NCBI GenBank assembly: GCA_007922225.1
Contig: ML679969.1
Span: 13,823,999-13,887,998 of the forward strand
Direction: 5' to 3'
Length of the DNA stretch: 64,000 bases
Source of the DNA: Emydura subglobosa
Taxonomy: Eukaryota; Chordata; Testudines; Chelidae
A model generated the notes under the pieces. The model saw only the letters and a list, made by a program, of their open reading frames with translations, did not search any database and had not been told where the DNA came from. The stretch's first letter is position 1, and the number at the start of each line of letters is the position of its first letter. Below, one piece after another: positions 35,974-46,580 of the stretch. The position numbers and the translations under genes were made by a program.

Positions 35974-37145
35974 ACATGCCTCGTTATTTATGTCACCTGC
36001 CATCATCCACTATTTGAATGTTACAGGAAAAACTCCAGGTACACCTTCCCAGTTGAAAGAGATGTGTAAATGGGCTTCTTCATGGGAGTGAAGAGTTAGG
36101 ATTTAAACACATGCTTAACTCTTTGTCAGATACTTTTTTATGCAGTATTTTTTTTATTAGAGAGGAAAGCCTGTCTGCAAAGAGCACTTCAGTGACCAGG
36201 GAAAAACCCTAATGCAGTAGTCTCGATGGAGGGGTGTTCACTGTACAAACATTCATTGAAATATGTTGAAGAAAAATAAAGAGATCTTTGTGGAGAACTG
36301 GGCTTTAAAAATAGGTTTAAGTGTGTTTCTTGCTGTTTGCTTTAAAATGAGTTTTGTCCGTGTTAAATATTATTTTCTCTGTAAGAGTTAAACATTTCTA
36401 TAGTCTATCAGAGCAGTGGGACCTGAACGTGGTGGTACCTAGCACAGGAAGAGACTTGGGTTTAATTCACTGAGCAGCGATGGCTTGCCTCTTTGGCCAA
36501 TGAGCAGTGAGCATTTAGGACTTCTTTGGGAGTCTGTAATGTCTTCCTCTGCCAGCTGGTTGGAATCAGTCAAGTTAACTCTGGGTTAGGGATGTGAGGA
36601 GTGGATTGAGTTAGAGATGTGTCTTAGCCGTGAAAGTCAGATTCAGCTCTGAGGTAATGTGGTCAACTTGAATGTTTTTATTGTGAGTCTTGTGATGTTT
36701 GTTTTTCCTTAAAGCTCCAGGTGACGGAGGTCAGTTATCACAGGAGATTCCTAGCTTTTTCTTTTTTTAAAAGTCAACTTATAGCCCTTATGGTTGTGGA
36801 AAGAAAAGCTTGAAAATATTGTCTGAGTGAGCCCTAATGGCTCAGAAACCAGACGTCAAGATTAAAATCAACCCAACATTTATTATTTTTAAAAAATCTT
36901 ATGATTTTGAGGGGTGTGAGCCAGAAAGCTGGTTGGGGATTCTCCAATTCTCCAAATTCTGATTGAAACAGAAACTTTGTGTGGAAAGGGTTGGTTTTAA
37001 CAAAACTTTTTGTCAGGAAGGTTTCTCAGGGCAGGATGGAATTTCTGGTCTAAATGAGAGAGAGAGAGACTCGCTCAATCTCCCCTGTTGGGCTGTTCCA
37101 CTTGGTATAAATATCCATTGCTCCAGAGGAGGTGCTGCTGACCCT
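35974..37145. other. Intron 1 segment, nothing recognised
   Basis: AT-rich intron. A possible SINE head scrap (ACTTGGGTTTAATTCACTG) lies near 36450 but is too short to call. Confidence 0.4.
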
Positions 37146-37225
37146 ATTGCTTGAAGATCAGGGCGGTCACCCGGGAGGTGGGAGTCCTAGTTTCAGATCC
37201 CTGGTCTTAATCAGGCTGTAGGTGT
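37146..37225 (+). mobile_element. Possible tRNA-derived SINE head
   Basis: GGGAGGTGGGAGTCCTAG is followed by TTTCAGATCCCTGG, which resembles a tRNA B box with its flank. No body follows clearly. Confidence 0.4.
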
Positions 37226-40200
37226 GTCTCTCATTCACACCCACCGTTACCTACATCCAGGGCTGCAGGGCTGGAGAGAGACTGGGAGTTTCAGTGGTTC
37301 TGTAATAAAATCCCAAAGCCACCCAAAAGCTCACTCTAACATTCCTCTCCCCGAACTAGCTATGTTTTCGGAGGAAGTTCCTGGAGGGATGTCACCCAGC
37401 CCTTTGCAGCTGTCTCTTTTGGCCAGGAGATTCCTGACTTTAGCTTCTCTCTGAGCAGCTCCTGCCCTGGCAACTTAAACCTCCCATGTTGGAGAACTAG
37501 ACACTCAAGGCTTGCATCTCTGTGGTGAAGTGTCTCCCTGGCCAGAGGGGCCTGGAAGTAGCAAATAGAGACCAGGAGCCAGGGCCCTCCCTAGTCAGGC
37601 AACAGGAATTGGAGAACTCCCCATCCCTGAAGCCAGGGAATATATGGCAAGGGATGAGTCAGAGCTCTGCGCCCAGCTTCGGAGATGGCAACCCAGCCAG
37701 ACCCATTCCCCCACTGAGGGCAGTAGGAGCCAGATCTTCCACTCAGCCCTGGGCAAGCAGCAGCTAGGCCCAAGGGCTAGCAACCCAACCACAGCCTCCC
37801 ACCCACTCTAGAAGAGGGAGCAACCATGCCCAGAGGCTCAAGGAACAGCCTGAATTGCTTGGACCCCCCAGCCCAGTAACATGGCAGAGCCGGTTTGGAG
37901 CGTAGCAGTGCCTTTGTTCCTAAAGCGTCTTCCAGGCGCTATATTTGTTAGTCTTCAGTGCTGATCATCAGGACATTTGCTGTCATTTATGTTAAAAAGG
38001 TCATGCATGTCCTTCCGTAGGCAAAAGAGTGCAGCTGCATAAAATCTCCAAACATCTAACCTTCAGCCTTCACAAGCCCCCTCCCCCTACCATTTTGGAC
38101 GGCTGTCTGTGACGTTCCACCTTTGTAAATTTCTCCCAGAGCGGGGTTCTTACAAACTTTCACTTTGAGTTTCATGTTTGGAAAATTGGGATATTCAAGT
38201 GAAGCGCAGGTATTTGGGGCTGCAGGGAGGTGGATGTTACAAAATCCCCCCAAACTCAAGTGAATCAGTGCTTGCTGCTTGATGGGTTTTGCACAGTCCT
38301 AGAAGGGACACTGCTCAGGGACAGATCGGAATCCATATCCCAAATTCTAAGAAGTCTCAAGATGGGTCCAAGATGGAAAAGTCAGATCAGGGTTTTGAAA
38401 ACACGGAGATTGGAATTGTTTGAATCCAAGGTGATCTTTCAGGATCTTCTCTAAGCAATAGGATTCTGCATTGTACTTTTTCCTTATGCATCAGCTGCTG
38501 ATAGCTAAAATTGTGTGAGATACTCACAATGAAAGATTTAAGTTATTCACAATCATATTATTTTAAACTTGCTATGAACTATAGTGAGCCAATTTCACTG
38601 AAAAATTCAAATTTCACAGATTTCTCACATTAAAACAGATTTCTTATTTATTGAAAACTAATCCTTTTCAGAGCACATGACAGCTATGAAATACTAATGT
38701 CAAAATCTAGATATCTGCAAATCTTCCTTTCTCCCAAACACGGTGTAATGATTTTTTTTTAAATCAGAAATTTGTAGAGTACAATATTGCCCCAAATGGT
38801 GAAAATTGTAAGGTGAAATTTTTCACCTGATTTGCACAGCTCTTATGTTTATGACATGATGTAAAATGGTTGAATGTGGAAGAATTTTTTTTTGGCCAGT
38901 CACAGAAATCCATTTTATATGTTACACCAAAATCTGCACCTCTTTCCTCTTAAAACAGAGCTGGCTTTTGACATCCACCTCACGGCTCAGTCCCCTGTTC
39001 TGCATTGATTCACTGGTTCGCTCTTTATTCTGCAGAGTCTGTTAATACTGTCCCTTTCCTTTGCTCTGTCTTTCCCCCTCCCTTCCATGCCCAGGGTATG
39101 TTTGTCTAGCTCACGATAGGAAATAAAAATTGTTATTGATTATTATTAATATTTAGCATGTTTTTGAAAATGTCTTTTCCCACTGCTCTTAATCTGCTAT
39201 GTTAATAATGCCAGGACTCCTGTTCTGGACCCTAGGGAACCTGCAGTGAGTAGAATGACAATGAGACTGTGACAACAGCAGAAAAGCTTTCACTTGGCAG
39301 AGATGTGAATTCCAAATGCAATGTCTCCTTTTGGAGAGTTACAAATGCTTTATTCTTGTTCTGCATTTTACAGTTCAGGACTGAGAGAACTACCGAGCAT
39401 CATTTGTTAGTTTTTGGAGACCTCAACTTGTTGCACTTATTTATTTATTTTACCAAGACTAAATTTCTCTTACCAGACAAATTATCTTTCAAGCAGTTTT
39501 TTTTTTTTTTTTAAGTTCTACCTTTTCAAATTGTCATGAAAGAACTTTCCAATGAATTGGGAACTTTTTCATGCTTTACCAGACTTGATGAGAAAATGTT
39601 TTCAGAGAAAATAACCAAAGCAGCAAAATGCAATCATGATTTTTCTCTAATCGGGTCTTTTCCCTCTTTCCTGGATTCAGTTTCTGCTTTATTAATTGTT
39701 CATATTTTGCTCTCTAAATTTGCAAAAAAGCTTGTTGCGATTAAGGACTGTGGTTGTAGTATGTACTCTATATTTCTTTTGCTGCTTTATCACTGAGAGT
39801 TGGTTTGAACAAGTAATTTGCCACAGAAATCCCCAACGACTGATTTATCTTCCCCGGTGGCTTTAACAATGCAGAACTTGGCCATATTTTTTTCTTTAAA
39901 GGAATTCAGTTCTATCTGCTATTTCTCACTATGCCATGAACTGTCTGCACAACACTGTAGAATTTTAAGAAATGTATTCATCCATTTGTAATTTGAATAC
40001 AATACTGGGAATATAAAAAAACAGAGGGGCAATCAGGTAAAGTTTAGCTGCAGATGGCAACCTTCTAATAATAAGACTTTGATTCTAATAGGCTCTTCTG
40101 TGAAAATATTTTTGATGCCTCGATGAACTAGACTTTTACTGGAAATATAATACTGGCATTTAGTGGAGAGTTATTTGGACACTCTCCCTGCTGGTTTTAC

Positions 40201-41049
40201 TAGAGGAAAATGCGTATTAAGGAACACTTTGAAATATTGTTACAGGATTTATTCTCCATTCCACCAGCAGAAATCCTTTAATAAAAGAAAACACTTAATT
40301 TTGTATTTAGAACTGAAGGCACTTTAAATCTTTAAAGCTTTTTCTTTTTACAACCAGCTTCTACAGAGACTTTTTAAAGAAAGATTATTTTAAATATGAT
40401 TGTTTAACTCCTCAGTACCATATTTCTGTCATTACCAATTCTTGGTGCTCATATTTTGAGAATTGTGACTTTTTATAAGAGAATTGTATCTAACCTAAGG
40501 ATAGGAGAATTAATAAGGATAAAAACAGAACATACTCACCTTTTGCTAAAAATCTGAAATGAATATTGTCTTAAAATTCAAACAAAATGTGGAACAGTTG
40601 TTAAGTTTGGGAAAGTTCAGTTATTTATGTTGTTTTAAGGTCTTTTTTCCCCACCCTATTTTTGAATAACTCTGCATTTCCTAGTTTGGTCTATGACTGA
40701 AATACTTTGAAATATTCATCTCACAGGAGACAAGATGAGGAAAGCTACACTTGTCCCTATCTTAAATGTAGATTGTAGTGGCTGGATGATGCTATGCTGC
40801 TTCAGTAGATTGGAAACTCAAATTTAGTAGTTACCTTGGAACTTCTATACCTGCTATATGAGAAGAGCTTTTCACAGACTTAGCCCTCCATTTTGTTTTA
40901 TGTGGTTTTATGTTGGAGATGGATTAAATAAAAACCCACATCCACTCAGGAGTCAATTTCAAGGGCACGTGAAAATGATTTTCCAAAAATGAATATCTTG
41001 GGATCCTATATTTTGCATGAATTTATCATGACAAGTGTTAACTGCCAAG
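37226..41049. other. Intron 1 segment, GC-rich patch then AT-rich
   Basis: 37480-37900 is clearly more GC-rich than its surroundings but CpG-poor, with no exon signals. 38500-41000 is AT-rich. 39530-39960 is repeat-free with long AT words and may be conserved. A T run lies at 39497-39513. Confidence 0.4.
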
Positions 41050-42650
41050 AAGCAGTGTTGTCCAGTGGTTAGAGCAGGGCTCTGGGAATTGGGATTCTTG
41101 AGTTCTATTGCCGGTTCTGTTACTCATTTGCTAACAGTCGTGCGCCAAGTCACATACCCTTCCTGTGCCTTCATTTACCCTGCTACAAAATGAACATGTT
41201 AATGTTGAGCCTACCTCCCAGGTGTTTTCTTAGATTCAGAGATTTCAAGGCTAGAATGGACCACTGTGATCATCTATCGTGTCTAACACAGGCCAGAGAA
41301 CGTCCCTACAATAACTCCTAGAGCAGACTGTCCAATCTTGCTTTAAAAATTGTCAGTGATGGAGAATCCACCAGCACCTTTAATAAGCTGCTCCAATGGT
41401 TTATTACTGCCACCATTAAAAAATTGCATCTTTCTCCAAGTCTGAATTTGTCTAGCTTCAACTTCCAGCCACTGAATTATGCTATATCTTTCCCTGCTAG
41501 ATTAAAGAGACCATTATTAAATATATATTCCCCATGTAGCTACCTGGAGAACAAGCTACTCCTTAACTTTCTCTTTGGTGAGATAACTAGAGTGAGCTCC
41601 TTGAGTCTATCACTGAGATATGCTTTCTAATCCTTTAATTATTCTCGTGGCTCTTCTCTGAACCCTCTCTAATTTATCCACATTTTTCTTGACTTGTGGA
41701 GGCCAGAACTGGGCACAGGTTTCCAGCAAAGTTGCACCAGTGCCAAATACGGAGGTAAAATAACCTCTCGACTCCTACATGAGTCTCCTGTCTCTTCAGC
41801 TAAGGATCACATTAGTCCTTTTGGTCTCAGCACCTCACTGGGAGCTCGTGTTCAGTTTATTATACATCAGGACCCCCAAATCTCTTTCAGAGTCCCTGCT
41901 TTGCAGGATAGAGTCCCCCATTGGGTAAGTGTGGCCTGCATTCTTTGTTCCTAGTGGTATAAGTTTTTGTATAGCCATATTAAAATGCATATTCTTTACT
42001 TGTGCCCATCTTACCAATCAATCCAGATCCTCGGTATCAGTGACCGACCTGCCTTCTTTATTTACCACTCTCCCAATTTTTGTGTCATCTGCATACTTCA
42101 TCAATGATGATTTAGTTTTCTTCCATGCCATTAATAAAAATGTTAAATAGTATAGAGCCAAGAACTAATCCTTGAAGGATCCCACTAGAAATGCACCTGT
42201 TGGATGATGTGTCCCTGTTTATAATTATGATTTGAGACCTAACGGTTTGCCAGCATTTAATGTGTGCCATGTTAATTTTATTTTTTTCTAATTTTGTAAT
42301 CCAAATGCCATGTAGTACCAAATTAAATACCTTATAGAACTCTAACTGTATTACATCAACACTATTACTTTTATCAACCAAACTTGTAATCTCATCAAAA
42401 GAAGACATCAAGTTAGCTTGACAGGATCTATTTTCCATAAACCTATGTTGATTGGCGTTAATTACATTACCCTTCTTTACTAATCGAGTCCCGTATCAGC
42501 CGCTCCATTATCTTGCCCGGGATCGATGTCAGACTGACAGACCTATAATTACTCAGGTCATCCCGTTTACCCTTTTTAAATATTGAGCCTTATTATTTTT
42601 ACAGTGCTGTAAGATCATCTGATAAGACGCTAACGTAAATGAAAATATTA
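41050..42650 (+). mobile_element. tRNA-derived SINE split by a CR1 insertion
   Basis: The left part 41050-41230 has a tRNA-like head with an A-box-like GTGGTTAGAGCAGG and B-box-like GAGTTCTATTGCC, then CCAAGTCACATACCC and CCTACCTCCCAGG. The right part 42585-42650 (GAGCCTTATTATTTTTACAG, TGCTGTAAGATCATCTGATA, AGACGCTAACGTAAATG) is the matching 3' tail. The CR1 at 41231-42584 sits between them. Confidence 0.75.
41231..42584 (-). mobile_element. CR1 LINE, 5'-truncated and decayed (minus strand)
   Basis: The 3' end is at low coordinates (AGATTCAGAGATTTCAAGGC, GGACCACTGTGATCATC). The element runs about 1.35 kb and ends at CCCTTTTTAAATATT. On the minus strand a 108-codon frame (42112-42438) keeps recognisable reverse-transcriptase text: FNLVLHGIWITKL near the middle, and LQGLVLGSILFNIFIN close to its end. 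These match conserved palm-domain segments of CR1 polymerases. Other frames are broken by stops, so it cannot be active. The + strand frames of 60-86 codons here are shadows. Confidence 0.92.
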
Positions 42651-44209
42651 TGCTCCACTGATGTTTAAATGATACATGAGAAGCACAAGAATTAAATTAC
42701 ACAATAAAAAAGGAAGTAGGAGCCTCAGAATTAAGGGAGTTGGAATGTGGATGTCAGCTAGAGATGGTGCATGTTCAAATTTTTGGATTCATTTCAGCCA
42801 CATTTGCATTCCATTACACTTGCTTTCCACATGGATTTGGGTGATTTGAGGTTTGCAGAAACTGAACTTTAAATTCACATGCACAGTGGAATTCATTGAT
42901 CAGTCATCCAATCAGAACAGAAATGATGCCAGGTGATTTATCTGAACAATCACAACTACCTAATACCTCTTGATAGTGAATTTCAAATGCCAGCTTCTCA
43001 CATAGAATTATTCGTGACCAGTCCACAGACATTTTTTTTTTAATTGTAAAAAGTTTTGGATACTTTAAAATAATGAATAAGTTCAAGGAAAATGTGATCT
43101 ACTCATGAATATCCCCCACACAGAAAAATAGGCTGTGTTCATCAGATAACCTACTTGATGTGCATTATATTTTCAGCTCTAGCATCATCTGTTACTTCTA
43201 ACCACCGTGATACAGCACAAAAAGGAAAAATGACATACGTGAGTGAAGGGAGACATCATATTGTTCCAAGCTGGAAAGTTGCCCATCAGATATTTTCCCA
43301 TACTATTGAAAAATCAGGCAAAAACATCCCAATTGATAGTGAAAGCACTCCTTTATTCTGCGAGTTAAATGCAGGATTGGACCAAATCATTACAGACAGT
43401 ATAAATATTCTGAGATAGAAAGAAACCGTGTGGCACTCCATTTGGTACTCTGGTACACTGGCCCATCCACTTCTCAGTTAGGGTCAGTTCCCTGCACACT
43501 TATTTATTTTAAGTGCCTGTCTAGGTCTTTCTTGCAACTGTTAGATGCTGTGAAAACCAAGGGTTTTCATGAATGAATGAGTGAGAGACATCTCTAAATA
43601 GTCAGTTACATAGCAGATTCTACTTTCCCCTCTCTGGACATCCCAGAGTTGTAAAGAAAACATCTGAGGGCTTTTTCCAAGGGTCTAAGGACCAGGTAGG
43701 CCATGTGTTCCATGTATGCACATATGAGTTTTCATTGGCTGTTTCCTATTTCAGTGTTCACCCCCCACTGCTGGATTTATTGCTTTTTTTTCCAATGTCC
43801 ATTTGCAAGTACTCTAGCTCTCTGTATATGCATCTTTGATGGAGATTGGACATTCCCACAATGAATTTGGGGGGAAAATTACAAGATACGTTCACGAACG
43901 TGAAATAACTTCCTTTCTGCTCGCCTCACCCTGAGTTTTTTGCCATGACAATGAAACAAAAATTGCCTTTGTGCATCAAGGAAATGGAAAGACTGTTTCT
44001 CAATTAAATGTATTTGAGATTTCAGTCCAGTTCCTGGAGAACCAAAGTAAAGCCTATCTCCCGAGAAGGCACTAATTAGGAATTGTGGAATTAGGGAAAA
44101 CAAGTACTTTCCAAGTACACCATAACTGCAGTCCAGAGTTCCTTTAATTCTTCAACTTCAGTATCCCACACTTTCTGAGAGCTAAAAACAACAGATTTCC
44201 TGCCTTCTG
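42651..44209. other. Intron 1 segment, nothing firmly recognised
   Basis: 42750-42880 carries loose repeat words (GCTAGAGATGGTGC, TTTGAGGTTTGCAGAAAC). 43150-43420 has an 87-codon + frame without a domain. No gene. Confidence 0.45.
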
Positions 44210-44225
44210 CCTGCCTTCAGGCAGG
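44210..44225. repeat. Short perfect hairpin
   Basis: CCTGCCT, two bases, AGGCAGG: a 7-bp stem. It lies just upstream of the 34-bp tandem duplication. Confidence 0.8.
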
Positions 44226-44244
44226 AGACCTCCTACCCACGGAA

Positions 44245-44312
44245 GAAATTTCACCATTCACATCCTAAACAGCCCACTGAAATTTCACCATTCACATCCT
44301 AAACAGCCCACT
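44245..44312. repeat. Perfect 34-bp tandem duplication
   Basis: The unit beginning GAAATTTCACCATTC and ending CAGCCCACT occurs at 44245-44278 and again, without a mismatch, at 44279-44312. Two bases of a third unit (GA) follow. Confidence 0.97.
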
Positions 44313-45878
44313 GAACGATCTGTAAATGAAGAGGTGAACAGAGGAAGCTTGACCAGATCACTTGGACTGTGGGGGCTTGTTGAAGAATGAGTACTATCTA
44401 GAGACCTGCACAGGTTGTTACCTTGTTTGGCATCGTTTTTTAATCGATGCCATAAAATGCCTGGATTGACATCCCTGGAGAACGTTGGTCTGATTTTTCA
44501 GAGATGTACAACTCCAGTAAATGGGTGCTGCAAGGTGCCCCTCACTGCTGAAAATTGGGCTCTCTGTCCAAACAACAGGATCAGCATGAGGAGGAGGCAC
44601 AGTGCAGTTTTGCCCTGCACTAAGCTTCTGCCTTGCCATTGTATTTCAGCTCTGGCCAAGGTATGAGAAGGGCAGTTTGCTCACCATGCCCGCTCAGTGT
44701 TTGATGCCTTAACAGGGACTGCCAGGCTGCGTGATGGCTGGTGCCATGTGGCGTTCTTTGTGATTAACAAACCTGACATCAGATCTGGACTGAAACCCAC
44801 TAATTCATTTCATATGAGCCACCGAGATGAAGGTCCAGAGGCCTGATCAGATGCAGAGGGCAGAGAAAGGAGTGGGATTGCGAACTGGAGGCCCGAACAG
44901 TCTTCCAGAGGGAATAAAGGAAACTTCAAGAAAGCTGCTTGTTGAGAATCCTGAGGGTTATTTACAGAAGAGAGGCTTGATTTTTCAGAGATACCAAGCA
45001 CTGTGGCTGCTGTTGACTTTGACATTTTTCATGTTTTCTTGCTAATATAACAATAATCCAATTTCCAGTGCAGATTTTTAAGTCAAAAACACTGCAGGAG
45101 CTTTGCCATGTTCTGCCGTCATCAAGGGAATGGATATGTTCCACTGTCGGTTGAAATAAATGTTTGACGCCGCCGCTGCTTCTCCTCTAGAATCAGCACA
45201 GAAGAAGTGGGTCTCAGGGAAGCCTTAATCTCATGGATATTTTTATGCCTTTGGTGTTTGCTTCAGTGTTTGCTTCACTGTCTTTTAAATTATAGTAGAC
45301 AATAGCCCAATAAGAAGCAGTTGGAAACAATGCCACGCTAGTCATTGGCTATATCTGTTTTCCAACTCATAAAGGAGAATCGGTTATAAAGGATGAACAA
45401 TAAAATGAAAAATTCTCAGCAATCAATCCCCTTCAGGATATATTTCAATTAAAAAATTAAGCCATCTCTCTCTCCCTCTTCACAATTTCTCTCATATCTA
45501 GGGATATTGTTAATACATTGATACTTAGATTTTCAACCCTTTTGCACAAGTTTTTTCCCCTTGGGCTGAGATTGCACGCTAGCTTCCAAGAAATATATGA
45601 ATTCATTGGGAGCCTGAAATTTTCTCTTTAGTTTATCAAATGAAAATATCAGAATGTTTTATATGTATGTTGTGTTTATGCAAACCAAATCCACTAGAGA
45701 ATCCTCTTGAAACCTTGGCAGCATTGTGGATTTGAGCCTGTTGCTATTTTATGTGCAAGTAAAAATGACCCATTTTCTGTGAACATCCAGTTCTTAAGCA
45801 CTCTGCCAAATTTTGGCTTGGAAAGTCACTGCATGTCAGCCAACAGAATAATGCAGTGGAGTATGACAAAAGTGTTAT
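44313..45878. other. Intron 1 segment with two terminal-motif scraps
   Basis: CTGATTTTTCAGAGATGTAC (about 44489) and TTGATTTTTCAGAGATACC (about 44978) are two copies of the same repeat end, each followed by GCTG-rich and GAC words. A 12-bp direct repeat (TGTTTGCTTCAG/C) lies at 45255-45278. No gene. Confidence 0.45.
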
Positions 45879-45966
45879 GGGCTCAATCCTGCATTGTCTC
45901 TGCTCTCAGAACTCCCACTGCATTCAATGGGACTCTTAAGTACAGAAGGAATGTAGGATCAGGCCC
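45879..45966. mobile_element. Short MITE-like repeat with inverted ends
   Basis: Starts GGGCTCAATCCTGCAT and ends ATGTAGGATCAGGCCC, which are imperfect inverted copies. The middle has CTCCCACTGCATTCAATGGG. Only 88 bp long. A related scrap lies at 61892-61943. Confidence 0.65.
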
Positions 45967-46189
45967 AATATTATGTCTTAGAAGGTCAGTGCAATTGAAA
46001 GAAGAGCACATTTACTTGCTGATCAAATCAGTTTTGACACTGGCTGGCTGAGCTGAGTTCATTGTGGGTGGATTCTGTATGCCTTAAAGGCTAAGGAATC
46101 TGCAATGTTCCTCTGAATGTCTGTGGATGTAAAAGATGTTTAATCATGTCACAGAACTAGGTGTATCGCTAATGGGATCCTATGCTGTA

Positions 46190-46400
46190 AAAAAACCAAT
46201 TAACTCATTATTTTTATGCAGTCATTAATGTTATGCTACTTTTTAGCTGAGAAATCATGCACATTTCCTTTGATGTTATTTATGTAATATATTTATTACA
46301 GCTGCCAAATAGATTACTCATGAGGTCTATCACCAATAATAAAGCGTCACTGTAATTGTTGCAGAAACCTCATTGGTGTCACACAGATTTTAAGCCTATA
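46190..46400. other. Repeat-free intron block, candidate conserved noncoding element
   Basis: Long AT-rich run with ATGCAGTCATTAATG, TTATGTAATATATTTATTAC and AATAATAAAGCGTCACTG. No repeat family is recognised. Confidence 0.28.
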
Positions 46401-46509
46401 CCCATAGTGGATTATCTGTGGAAACAACCTTTCAATATGGTCTTTTACTGTGTAATTTTGCCAGTGAGCTTTGAAGGACTAATTTTAGTTTCATGACAAT
46501 CACAGTAAG

Positions 46510-46580
46510 GTCAAGTTGCATTTCTATGGTGCTTTTCACACGACCAGACATCCCAGAGCATTGAAATACTTGCCAGTGGA
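46510..46580 (-). mobile_element. SINE 3'-tail fragment (minus strand)
   Basis: GTTGCATTTCTATGGTGC, TTTTCACACGACC and CATCCCAGAGCATTGAAATA follow the reverse complement of the SINE tail, as at 12100. Confidence 0.5.

Noticed and set aside
42112..42438. Minus-strand frame as a host gene
   Set aside because: It is reverse-transcriptase text from a decayed CR1 element, not a host protein.
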